Shown here in pieces: positions 53,394 through 61,312 of a stretch of 64,000 nucleotides of DNA. The position numbers and the translations under genes are program-made. Below the pieces are notes generated by a model. It searched no databases, was not told where the DNA came from, and was given only the letters and a program-made list of their open reading frames with translations. Every line of letters begins with the position of its first letter. Within the stretch, counting starts at the first letter, position 1. This DNA is from SG8-40 sp963792855 (GTDB taxonomy: Bacteria; Pseudomonadota; Gammaproteobacteria; Burkholderiales; Eutrophovitaceae), in assembly GCA_963792855.1 (NCBI GenBank), contig CAWBXZ010000018.1, forward strand, positions 450,652 to 514,651. The letters run 5' to 3'.

Positions 53394-54095
53394 ATGACTT
53401 CAAAATTGAATTACGTATTCGAACCAGGCCCTGTTTCGTCCATCCCGGTTGTCGGTGTGGATGCGCGCTTCCCCGTCCGGCGCATTTATTGTGTCGGGCG
53501 CAACTACGCTGCGCATGCACGGGAAATGGGGCGCGATCCTGATCGTGAGCCGCCGTTTTTCTTCATGAAACCGGCAGACGCAATCGTGCCGGGGGGCGGG
53601 GCGGTGAAATATCCACCGGGCACGGCGGATCTTCATCACGAGATCGAACTGGTGGTTGCGCTTCACCGGGGCGGCAGCGATATTTCTGCCGCCGACGCGC
53701 TTGATTGCGTCTACGGCTACGCGGTCGGACTGGACCTCACCCGGCGTGACTTGCAATCGGAGGCAAAAAAACAGGGACGTCCCTGGGATTTCGGCAAGTC
53801 GTTCGATCAGTCCGCGCCAGTGACCGCCATTTATCCTGTCGCCAGCCATGGGCATCACCCATCGGGCAAGATCACCCTACGGGTGAACGGTCAGTTGCGC
53901 CAGCAGGGGGATTTGTCGGAAATGATCTGGAGCGTGCCGGATACGATCGCCTATCTGTCGCGTTACTACCGTCTTGAGCCCGGTGATCTGATTTTTACCG
54001 GGACGCCGGCGGGCGTTGGCGCAGTGGTGCCGGGCGACAAGTTGTTGGGCAGCGTTGAAGGTGTGGCAGAACTTAACGTGGAAATTGTTTCCTGA
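53394..54095 (+). CDS. Fumarylacetoacetate hydrolase (FAH) family protein
   Basis: 233 residues from ATG 53394. Core motifs IYCVGRNYAAHAREMG, PPFFFMKPADAIVPGGG, the metal-ligand EIE in LHHEIELVVAL with Asp in YAVGLDLTRRDLQ, GRPWDFGKSFDQSAP, and DLIFTGTPAGVGAVVPGD. Members cleave C-C bonds of diketo acids, decarboxylate oxaloacetate, or dehydrate keto-deoxy sugar acids. It leads a five-gene run, 25 bases before the BKACE gene. A sugar-acid or beta-keto-acid step is therefore more likely than tyrosine degradation. Confidence 0.9.
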   Translation: MTSKLNYVFEPGPVSSIPVVGVDARFPVRRIYCVGRNYAAHAREMGRDPDREPPFFFMKPADAIVPGGGAVKYPPGTADLHHEIELVVALHRGGSDISAADALDCVYGYAVGLDLTRRDLQSEAKKQGRPWDFGKSFDQSAPVTAIYPVASHGHHPSGKITLRVNGQLRQQGDLSEMIWSVPDTIAYLSRYYRLEPGDLIFTGTPAGVGAVVPGDKLLGSVEGVAELNVEIVS

Positions 54096-54120
54096 CACAA
54101 CTCGTATTCAGAGGAAAGTT

Positions 54121-55035
54121 ATGCACGAAGCGATTGGAAAAACCTGGCTCGAGGTCGCGTTAAACGGGGCCTGGACAAGACAGCGTCAACCGGGCATTCC
54201 GGTCTCGGTTGCGGAAATCGTGGAGCAGGGCATTGCCTGCGTAAAAGCCGGTGCGTCGATCGTGCACGTGCATGCCTACGACGAGGAAACCGGACAGCAA
54301 AAAGATGACCCGGAGCTCTACGCGCGCATCATCGAAGGGATCCGCTCCAAAGTCGATGCGATCGTTTACCCGACCGTTCCGGCAGCAGGTCTGAACAAGA
54401 TTGCCGGGACAAGCACTGCTGAGCAGCGTTACGCGCACATCGAGAAGCTTGCAGCGAATGGCTTGCTGGAGTGGGCGGTAGTGGATCCGGGTTCGTGCAA
54501 CTTCGCACACTACGATGATTTGAAGGACGACAAGCCCGGATTCGTCTATGTCAACAGCGAAGAAGACATACGTCACGGCTTGCAGCTTGCCCGTCGTTAC
54601 CGCTTTCATCCCGGCTATGCGATCTATGAGCCGGGATTCGCCCGTCTCGGGGCCAGTTTGCACTGGCGCGAGAGCTGCCCGGACCCGGTGTATCGACTGA
54701 TGTTTTCCCGGGGATACGCCTTTGGTTTTCCACCGGAAGACTATGCGCTGACGGCGTACCTGAATCTGCTCGATCAGGTCGCGCCGGGCTGCAACTGGAT
54801 GATCGCCGGGCTCGACGTGGATGTGCTGCCGCTGGTGCCGCGCGCCGTCATGGAGCGCGGTCACGTACGCGTCGGCCTCGAGGATGCACCATTCGGGTGT
54901 GAACGCGGCAATGTGGCGCTGGTCGAGGAGGCCGCGCGGTTGATCGAGAATGCCGGCGGGACACTCGCTGTAGGTGCCGAGGTTCGCATCGCGTGCTCTG
55001 CCGAGGCGCTCGAATCGGCGTCGGGGCAGGTGTAG
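54121..55035 (+). CDS. Beta-keto acid cleavage enzyme (BKACE, Kce-like)
   Basis: 304 residues with GAGGAAAG before the ATG. TIM barrel with the zinc ligands in SIVHVHAYDEETG (His-x-His) and conserved KTWLEVALNGAWTR and LEDAPFGCERGNVALVEEAARL. Family members react a beta-keto acid with acetyl-CoA to give a CoA ester and an acetoacetate-like product. Side-chain specificity varies widely (3-keto-5-aminohexanoate, dehydrocarnitine and others). Its company of PdxA2 and a DUF1537 kinase is unusual and hints at a hydroxylated C4-C6 acid. Confidence 0.9.
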   Translation: MHEAIGKTWLEVALNGAWTRQRQPGIPVSVAEIVEQGIACVKAGASIVHVHAYDEETGQQKDDPELYARIIEGIRSKVDAIVYPTVPAAGLNKIAGTSTAEQRYAHIEKLAANGLLEWAVVDPGSCNFAHYDDLKDDKPGFVYVNSEEDIRHGLQLARRYRFHPGYAIYEPGFARLGASLHWRESCPDPVYRLMFSRGYAFGFPPEDYALTAYLNLLDQVAPGCNWMIAGLDVDVLPLVPRAVMERGHVRVGLEDAPFGCERGNVALVEEAARLIENAGGTLAVGAEVRIACSAEALESASGQV

Positions 55036-55131
55036 TTCAATTACGACGGGCGACGTGTCCGGCTTTCAGGCAACCTGTTGCCGATCGCCCCGGGTTCTGA
55101 CCCACTATTTGGAACGAGAGGATTATTGGCC

Positions 55132-56112
55132 GTGAACAGCACCAAGATTGGAATCACGATGGGCGATCCTGCGGGCATCGGACCGGAGATCATCGTGGCA
55201 ACGCTTGCCGAGATGTCCGATGAGGCGCGCAGCCAGTCGGCGGTCATCGGCAATCTCGACATGCTGCGGCGGGCCGACTCGATCCGCGGCACGACGCTGA
55301 AGTTCGTCGAAGGCGTGGAGGCGAGCAATGGCGCGGTTCCTGTCGTCCACGTGGCAACGAAGGGCCAGGACCAGATCGTGGACGGCGAGGCATCCGCCGC
55401 AGCGGGCGAGGCGGCCTACCGTTACGTCGAGAAAGCGGTGGAGCTGTGCCTCGCCGGCGATATATCGGTGATCGTGACGGCGCCATTGAACAAGGCGGCA
55501 ATGCATTCCGCCGGGCACCATTTCGACGGACACACCGAGTTGCTGGCACATTTGACCGGGGCGAAATCGTCTTTCATGCTGCTCGCCGGAGACAAGCTCA
55601 ACGCGGTACATGTGACAACGCACATGTCGCTGCGCAACGCAGCGGAAAAACCCACCATCGAACGTGTGCTCGCGACCATACGCGCCGGCTATGAACACTT
55701 TCGCGAACTGGGTTACGAGAACCCGCGGATCGCAGTGGCCGGCCTCAATCCCCACTGTGGTGAAGGCGGTATCTTCGGCGATGAGGAGTCGACGCGGATT
55801 GCACCGGCTATCGAGGCCGCGCAAAAGGAAGGCATCAATGTGCAGGGGCCGATTTCCGGCGACACCGTGTTTTACCGGGCACTGAAAGGTGAGTTCGATC
55901 TGGTGGTTGCCCAGTATCACGATCAGGGGCATATCCCGACCAAGCTCATCGCTTTTGACGAGACGGTCAACGTCAGTCTCGGTTTGCCAATCCGGCGTAC
56001 CTCGGTGGATCACGGGACGGCGTTCGACATTGCCTGGAAAGGCATTGCCAACAATACCAATATGAAATCCGCAATCGCCTACGCGCGGCGCATGGCGGAT
56101 GGCGGGGCGTGA
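55132..56112 (+). CDS. pdxA2: PdxA2-type 4-phosphate dehydrogenase
   Basis: 326 residues from a GTG (MNSTKIGITMGDPAGIGPEIIVATL). Metal-ligand motifs VTAPLNKAAMHSAGHHFDGHTELLAHL, HVTTHMSLRNA and AQYHDQGHIPTK are intact. PdxA makes a pyridoxine precursor, but PdxA2 paralogues beside DUF1537 kinases oxidise D-threonate (or erythronate) 4-phosphate, giving dihydroxyacetone phosphate and CO2. The next gene overlaps by four bases (GTGA) and is such a kinase, so the catabolic role is preferred. Confidence 0.9.
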   Translation: MNSTKIGITMGDPAGIGPEIIVATLAEMSDEARSQSAVIGNLDMLRRADSIRGTTLKFVEGVEASNGAVPVVHVATKGQDQIVDGEASAAAGEAAYRYVEKAVELCLAGDISVIVTAPLNKAAMHSAGHHFDGHTELLAHLTGAKSSFMLLAGDKLNAVHVTTHMSLRNAAEKPTIERVLATIRAGYEHFRELGYENPRIAVAGLNPHCGEGGIFGDEESTRIAPAIEAAQKEGINVQGPISGDTVFYRALKGEFDLVVAQYHDQGHIPTKLIAFDETVNVSLGLPIRRTSVDHGTAFDIAWKGIANNTNMKSAIAYARRMADGGA

Positions 56113-57314
56113 CGAGCGCGGTGCCCGCCCGCGTTCTGATCGTCGCCGATGATCTGACCGGCGCACTTGACACCGCCGGCCCGTTCGCACAGCAGGGCCT
56201 GGTGACGAAGGTTGTCGCACAGCCACTGCAATGCGACCCGGATTCAATTAGCGGCGCCCGGGTAGTGTCGGTTAATACCGCTTCGCGCCATTTGCCAGCC
56301 GATGCCGCCGCTGCCCGGGTACGCCAGTGTGCGCGGATATTCTCGGGCCAACGCTTCGAGTATGTTTTCAAGAAGATCGATTCCACGCTCCGCGGTAACG
56401 TCGTTGCCGAGACGCTAGCGCTGATTGAAGCCAGCGGGCGCAAGGCGGCGCTGGTTGCGCCGGCGTTTCCGGCACAGGGACGAACGGTAAAAGGCGGAGT
56501 CGTGCATGTCGAAGGCGTGCCTCTGGCGGAGACCGGGTTTGCCAGGGACGCGTTGTCGCCGCCGCCGCTGCAGCCCCTGGGAGAAGTGTTTGGCGCGGTT
56601 GTCGGTGTCGACAATGTCTGCTCCTGGCGTCCTGGCGAGGTCTTGCCATCGCTGGATGGTGGCGTGGTGATTGCGGATGCCGGCAGTGAAGACGAGATGT
56701 CGGAGATCTTTCGAAAAGCCTTACCTCAGTCTGAGAAAGCCTTGTTTGTCGGCTCTGCCGGATTCGGAGTCGAGTTGGCGCGTCATCTTGGCAAGATGCA
56801 ATCGGCGCGCAGCGCGTTGAGCGCGACGAAAGACCCCATCCTGTTTGTTGTTGGCTCGCGGGCAGCACGCAGTCGCGAGCAGGTCCAGTATCTAGGCAGC
56901 CAGCCCGAGACCGTGGTGATCGAGGCGCCAAACGGCGTTGCGCCCGAGATTGCACGTGCAGCCAATGCCAGACAGTTCGTGCTTCTTGCGGTGGAGGACG
57001 GGACTGGACCGGCAAACGCGGTGGACGTCGCACACCGGCTCACCAGAAGCGGGCTCGAAATCGCCGCGAAGGTTGGTGCGGGGGCAATTGTCGTAACCGG
57101 GGGCGACACAGCCATCGCATTGCTCGAGGCATCGGGTTGTAGCGTGATTGAAGTGCGCGGAAACCTGATGCCGGGCATCCCGTTCTCGACATTGCATTGG
57201 AACGGCCGGTCTGTCTATCTCGTTACCAAGGCCGGCGGCTTTGGCGAGAAAGATACGATGGTGAATATTGTTCGATGCCTCAGGAGCGGCGTGCCAGTCG
57301 AGGAGCGTGCATGA
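56109..57314 (+). CDS. Four-carbon acid sugar kinase (DUF1537)
   Basis: 401 residues from a GTG overlapping the pdxA2 stop. The N-terminal substrate domain contains VLIVADDLTGALDTAG, VSVNTASRHLP and KKIDSTLRGNVVAE, and ALVAPAFPAQGRTVKGGVVHVEGVPLAETGF. The C-terminal nucleotide domain has GSAGFGVELARHLG, VVTGGDTAIALLEASGC and LVTKAGGFGEKDT. DtnK-type members phosphorylate D-threonate at C4 for PdxA2. Its stop overlaps the next ATG (ATGA), so three genes are translationally coupled. Confidence 0.93.
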   Translation: MTSAVPARVLIVADDLTGALDTAGPFAQQGLVTKVVAQPLQCDPDSISGARVVSVNTASRHLPADAAAARVRQCARIFSGQRFEYVFKKIDSTLRGNVVAETLALIEASGRKAALVAPAFPAQGRTVKGGVVHVEGVPLAETGFARDALSPPPLQPLGEVFGAVVGVDNVCSWRPGEVLPSLDGGVVIADAGSEDEMSEIFRKALPQSEKALFVGSAGFGVELARHLGKMQSARSALSATKDPILFVVGSRAARSREQVQYLGSQPETVVIEAPNGVAPEIARAANARQFVLLAVEDGTGPANAVDVAHRLTRSGLEIAAKVGAGAIVVTGGDTAIALLEASGCSVIEVRGNLMPGIPFSTLHWNGRSVYLVTKAGGFGEKDTMVNIVRCLRSGVPVEERA

Positions 57315-58186
57315 GGCTTCGCCTTGCACTTGTCCTGTTGTTGGCAGCGCTCCTTGCAAGTGGCGCTTCGGCGCAGGACACGGAGCGGACGATACGCCTC
57401 GGGCAGATCGATATTTCGTTCTATGCGGTGACAGGCCAGGTTGTGCAAATGGTGCTTGAGCGGCTTGGAGTGAGAGTGGAGCTGCGGACCGGGCCGCACA
57501 GCGAGATTTTTCCGGAACTGGGAGCGGGATCGGTCGATCTGCTCGTGGCGGCATGGCTGCCGCATGCCCACGCCAGGTACTGGCGTGACTACGGAACGGA
57601 CGCCGCCGAGCTTGCAACCCTCTACACGGGTGCGCAGTTATTCTGGGCGGTACCGGATTATGTCCCCGTGCAGGCTGTTGCCGCGGTCGAGGACCTGAAG
57701 AAGCCAGAGGTCGCCGCGCGAATGCAACGACAGATCCAGGCCACCGGGGCCGACTCCGGACTGTCCATGGGGTCACGCCGTATCCTCGACGCGTATGGCC
57801 TTCAAGCGTCGGGATATCGTTTGCGCACCGGAGCGCACAGCGATTGGCAGGCCTATTTCGAGACCCATTACGAAGCCGGGGACTGGTTCGTGATGCCATA
57901 TTTCAGGCCGAATTTCCTCAACCGGATGGCACGGATGCGCAAACTCGATGAGCCTCGCGACCTGCTGGGCAAGGAAAACCGGGCCGTTCTGGTGGCGCGC
58001 AAGGGCTTTGTTGCATCCGCGCCGGAACATCTAGTGCGGGTGCTGAGTCGAATCGAGCTGGACCTGGATGCGGTGGCGGAAATGGATTACATGGTACGTG
58101 TCGATGGCTTGACGCCCCGCCTCGCCGCGCATCGCTGGGTGTCTGAGAATACTGCCCGGGTCGACCAATGGTTTGCGACCGACTGA
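57311..58186 (+). CDS. OpuAC-type (glycine-betaine family) solute-binding protein
   Basis: 291 residues with a signal peptide (MRLRLALVLLLAALLASGASA). Mature protein: RTIRLGQIDISFYAVTGQVVQMVLERLG, VDLLVAAWLPHAHARYW (a Trp/His-bearing binding loop), SGLSMGSRRILDAYGL, GDWFVMPYFRPNFLNRMA. The family binds quaternary amines, but the aromatic cage residues need checking. It is the last gene of the FAH-BKACE-PdxA2-kinase operon, coupled to the kinase by ATGA. No permease or ATPase is adjacent, so the transporter partner is elsewhere or the protein is a sensor. Confidence 0.88.
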   Translation: MRLRLALVLLLAALLASGASAQDTERTIRLGQIDISFYAVTGQVVQMVLERLGVRVELRTGPHSEIFPELGAGSVDLLVAAWLPHAHARYWRDYGTDAAELATLYTGAQLFWAVPDYVPVQAVAAVEDLKKPEVAARMQRQIQATGADSGLSMGSRRILDAYGLQASGYRLRTGAHSDWQAYFETHYEAGDWFVMPYFRPNFLNRMARMRKLDEPRDLLGKENRAVLVARKGFVASAPEHLVRVLSRIELDLDAVAEMDYMVRVDGLTPRLAAHRWVSENTARVDQWFATD

Positions 58187-58417
58187 TTTGGCGTGCGGCC
58201 GGCCACATTGCGACAGAGGGGCGAGTTCGTTCGAGGCGAAGCCTTCACACGCGGATGTCCACCGAAATCGTGCTGACGCGTTAGAAACACGGTGCGCGCT
58301 GCGGGTGCGGTTCGAGCCGACCGGTCCCTCCATCGGCGAGGTGCGTATACTGTTGACGGCATGCGGATCAGGCATTTCGCCTGCGCCGATCCATCATCAA
58401 AGGAAAGAGCGGGACAG

Positions 58418-58825
58418 ATGAAGCGGATTTTTTCAGTCTTGATGCTGTTGCTGGGCATATGCATTATGTTTCCGTATGCGGCAGCCGAAATCGAAATACA
58501 CGAACAGCAAGGTGTCAGATACGTTACCGGGGGTGGATCCGCGGAAAGCGACGAGGAAATGAAGCAGCTCGCAGCGCGCTTCCCGATTCATCTTGTGTTT
58601 GCGGCCGGAGGACTTGAAGAGCCGATTGAAGGGGTCAATGTCACGGTGCGCGATGTCAAGGGAACCGTGATTCTCGAGGCGAAATCCGAGGGGCCGTTGT
58701 TGTTTGTCGACGTGGGCAGCGGCCGCTACACGATCGAGGCGGAATATGCCGGAGAAAGACAGGTACAGACCAAGGATCTGACCGGCCGCAGGTATCTGCG
58801 GCTTCGCTATACGTTTAACGAGTAG
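58418..58825 (+). CDS. Secreted beta-sandwich protein (135 aa), hypothetical
   Basis: Signal peptide MKRIFSVLMLLLGICIMFPYAAA is cleaved before EIEIHEQQGVRYVTGGG. The mature part (PIHLVFAAGG, EGVNVTVRDVKGTVILEAKSEGPLLFVDVGSGRYTIEAEYAG) matches the carboxypeptidase-regulatory/prealbumin-like fold used as a periplasmic adhesion or structural unit. Last residues TFNE and the TAG lie in a 14 bp sequence that is duplicated just after the stop. Confidence 0.78.
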   Translation: MKRIFSVLMLLLGICIMFPYAAAEIEIHEQQGVRYVTGGGSAESDEEMKQLAARFPIHLVFAAGGLEEPIEGVNVTVRDVKGTVILEAKSEGPLLFVDVGSGRYTIEAEYAGERQVQTKDLTGRRYLRLRYTFNE

Positions 58826-58840
58826 CACGTTTAACGAGTA
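58811..58840 (+). repeat. 14 bp direct duplication across the stop codon
   Basis: ACGTTTAACGAGTA occurs at 58811-58824 and again at 58827-58840 with two bases between. The first copy encodes the final codons and stop of the preceding gene; the second lies in the untranslated region. It looks like a recent slippage duplication. Confidence 0.75.
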
Positions 58841-59101
58841 ATTTTGACGAATCGTAGTCACAGGCGCATCGTTGACGGAGCGCGCAAGCGCAGCGCAAGG
58901 CGATCATGCAATGCCCGGGCTGGCGCCCGTGATCAAATGTTTACCGGGGCCGCCGGCGAACGGCGTGGTGAAACTTTCCCGGTCCCATGCTTTCACATAG
59001 AATTCGCCGCTTGAACCCGGACCGGCACGGGCGGTGGCGCCGTGTTGGCACGAAGCCGGCGGGCTATTTCGCTGGGTACTTCTTTTCCTGAGGAAAAACA
59101 G

Positions 59102-59623
59102 ATGAACAATGGTGTGAACAATCAACGCCTGGTGACAGGGTTGCTGGCAGTGGTTGCGTTGTTTGCCGGTTCGGCCGCACTTGCTGACGGCACTACCGAG
59201 AGAGAGCGCACCATGTCGCGTTACGCGAAATGCAAGTGGACCGATGCCATGAGCAAGGAGCTTTACGAGTGTGTAAAGCGCAACAATGGGTTCAATACGC
59301 ATTGGTGCTTTGACGAGACACTGCAGACGAATTGTGAGCCGGAGCCGCTTCCGGTGGCGACTGAAAAACCAGCGGCGGCAGAGCAGCCGGCGTCGCAGGA
59401 AGATCAACGCAAGCGTGCAGCGCGGCAGGGCGAAGAAAACCTGCGTGGCACGATTGAGCGAGAGCAGACCATGCTGAAATACAAGGACTGTGAGTGGACG
59501 GACGAGATGGGGAAGTACACCTACGAATGCGTCAAGCGCAACAACGGTTTTGGTACCCACTGGTGCTATGACGAAGCGCTGCAACTGCATTGTCCGGTGC
59601 CGGACGCCGAGCCGCAGGGCTAA
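59102..59623 (+). CDS. Secreted protein with two four-cysteine modules (173 aa)
   Basis: ATG 59102 with GAGGAAAAA upstream. Signal peptide 1-28 (ends AALA). Two copies of a module of about 45 residues: Cys44-57-69-78 and Cys130-143-155-164, both with spacing C-x12-C-x11-C-x8-C. Each begins ER(E)xTM, contains CxWTDxM and YECVKRNNGF, and ends THWCxDExLQ. A Pro/Ala/Glu linker (about 80-110) joins them. The even, identical cysteines imply two disulfides per module. I recognise no family. A terminator follows; the gene is monocistronic. Confidence 0.85.
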   Translation: MNNGVNNQRLVTGLLAVVALFAGSAALADGTTERERTMSRYAKCKWTDAMSKELYECVKRNNGFNTHWCFDETLQTNCEPEPLPVATEKPAAAEQPASQEDQRKRAARQGEENLRGTIEREQTMLKYKDCEWTDEMGKYTYECVKRNNGFGTHWCYDEALQLHCPVPDAEPQG

Positions 59624-59711
59624 CGCACGTTGGCCCCGGCGTCGAACAGCAAGAATGGTTGAGCAGGATTCCGTAGGGGCGTGAAGCATTGACGCGTACG
59701 CCCTGGAAAGA

Positions 59712-59739
59712 AAAAGCCGCATTCGCATGCGGCTTTTTT
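59712..59739. terminator. Bidirectional intrinsic terminator
   Basis: AAAAGCCGCAT-TCGC-ATGCGGCTTTT stem with T-runs on both strands, between the convergent Cys-rich protein gene and the anchored nuclease-like gene. Confidence 0.9.
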
Positions 59740-59746
59740 GTTTGCG

Positions 59747-60422
59747 TCAGGTTTGCGTTTGCCCGTAAATGAGATCCCGCAACTGCCCCGGTTTGGGGAT
59801 CTTCCTGCTGGTGAGCTTCAGATGCTTTATGCCGGCCCGCTGCAGAAAAATCGTTTTCGGTATGTCTTCGGGCGGTTCGCCAACACTGATGTCGATTGCG
59901 GCAACGTACTTGAAGTCAGGGGTACATACCAGAAGGTCGATGATGCCGACTGTGGTGCCGAAGCCAAGGTCGCCCAGCCGTACGTTGGCAAAAATATGGT
60001 GATCGCGAAGCCCGCTACGTAACGTGAGGTAGGCAAGCTTGACCTCCGGGCGCAGCAGCATTCCCCTGGCCGCTGCAGGCTGTGCCGGTGCGGTTGCTGC
60101 GGCGCGGTAGTGGGGACGGAGTAGTGGATGGCGGAGTAGTGGATGGCGCACCCGCAGAGCCGGTCGACCGGGTTGCGCCGGTCGTTGCCGGCTCGAGCGA
60201 AGCGTCTTCCCCGTCGGTCAGGGCGACGGGGTCGAGCTTGCCGCCCCTGTAGGCGGTAATGAATGCTTCGAGTTCGTTGTCGGTATCCCTGTCCCGAGCT
60301 CTGCGTTTCGTCGCGCCTATCAGCGGCGTGTCGTCGCCGCGCATCCGGCGATGCCATATCATCCAGCCCAGGATCGCGCCGGTAATCAAAACGACTGCCA
60401 GGGCTGCCTGTAACCAGCTCAT
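59747..60422 (-). pseudogene. Membrane-anchored DUF2726-like (nuclease-fold) protein, +1 frameshift
   Basis: From ATG 60422 (MSWLQAALAVVLITGAILGW) the frame encodes one membrane helix, a basic stretch and a Thr/Pro/Ser linker with two copies of PSTTP. It then goes out of frame near 60112-60115 (GGGG on the plus strand). The next frame gives RPEVKLAYLTLRSGLRDHHIF, VGIIDLLVCTPDFKYVAAIDIS and KTIFLQRAGIKHLKL, resembling the restriction-endonuclease-like DUF2726 domain. Losing one C restores PSHYRAAATAP between the halves. It overlaps the upstream metallopeptidase gene by four bases (ATGA). Confidence 0.75.
60117..60146 (-). repeat. Two in-frame 15 bp repeats in the linker coding region
   Basis: CGGAGTAGTGGATGG occurs twice in tandem (plus strand). 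On the minus strand it encodes the pentapeptide repeat PSTTP in the linker of the anchored protein. The frameshift lies directly beside it. Confidence 0.7.
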
Positions 60423-60994
60423 CGTCGTTGCGGTGCGCCGGCCGGGACGGCAGTTTTCGGCAATGTTTTCACCTGTGGCAGTAGCTGGTGAAACAGACTG
60501 GACTCCCGATTGTAGAAGCCCTCGGTATGCAAGGTTTCCGGGAAGTGAAAGAACTCGTAGTCGAGGTGATGGCAGAGTTCGTGTAGCACGGTTCTCAGAA
60601 AGCTGCGAAAGGCGACCATCTTCTTGTGTTTGGCGGTGCGCATCCACACCTGGATTCTGGCGTCCGTGCCATCTTCCTCCGGAAGGTACAAACCATGCAG
60701 TTCACCCCAGTCGTCCGAAGGCCTTACCGCCAGCACCTTGACCCGGACTGCCGGAGCACCCAGCTGGGAAACGATGCCGTCGGCAACTATCTGGCAGATT
60801 CGTTCAACGTCTCGCCGGTTAGCGGACTGGAGCGCCGGTTCGAGTCCGGTGACGATGGGCTGCAATTCCGCCGGGCGAGGCAGCCGGAGTTGCTTGATCT
60901 CGTCGCTTTGCCGGTAGATGCTCTGCTGCCGCGCGCTGAGTCGATTGTAGTAGTCGAATACCAGATGTGCCTCGCATGGTTCTGATGAACGCAC
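60419..60994 (-). CDS. Cytoplasmic HExxH metallopeptidase-like protein
   Basis: 191 residues from a GTG at 60994 (MRSSEPCEAHLVFDYYNRLS); no ATG exists upstream in good context. The zinc motif HELCHHLDYEFF (HExxH followed by Asp) is preceded by LRTVLHEL and followed by HTEGFYNRESSLFHQLLP, which may give the third ligand. The middle (GELHGLYLPEEDGTDARIQVWMRTAKHKK) is a beta-sheet edge-strand pattern of minimal metalloproteases. No signal peptide. It is coupled (ATGA) to the anchored DUF2726-like gene. Confidence 0.8.
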   Translation of the reverse strand: MRSSEPCEAHLVFDYYNRLSARQQSIYRQSDEIKQLRLPRPAELQPIVTGLEPALQSANRRDVERICQIVADGIVSQLGAPAVRVKVLAVRPSDDWGELHGLYLPEEDGTDARIQVWMRTAKHKKMVAFRSFLRTVLHELCHHLDYEFFHFPETLHTEGFYNRESSLFHQLLPQVKTLPKTAVPAGAPQRR

Positions 60995-61312
60995 GATTGC
61001 GATGATAGCGCAAGCTGACGATCGTGTTCGGTGCCAGCCGGTTTTCCCGGGGCAGGTGTTGTCGCTTTGCGATTTCGCTGTTCGCGTTTCGGGGTAGCGT
61101 CGGTCAGGGCGGTACTGCGTTGACGTGGGCGCGCGTGACGCCGCTGACAGTGATCTTGTGGTCCGGGAGCATTCGACTCGATTGGGTTGGCGGGCACCGT
61201 CAGTCATATGATCCACAAGTGATCGGCACGCTGCGCCACAAACGCGATCAGCTGACAGCTTTTTTCGGTCTTGCTTGCAGCATTGCAGCGAGTCCGGCTT
61301 CCCGGCAATGGC
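60995..61312. other. Intergenic region, no gene seen
   Basis: Between galE and the metallopeptidase gene, both on the minus strand. Frames here lack ribosome sites. It should hold the promoter of the metallopeptidase pair. Confidence 0.4.

Noticed and set aside
55132..56112. Pyridoxine-biosynthetic PdxA
   Set aside because: Catalytic motifs fit PdxA broadly, but coupling to a DUF1537 kinase and no other pdx or ksgA neighbour favours the catabolic PdxA2.
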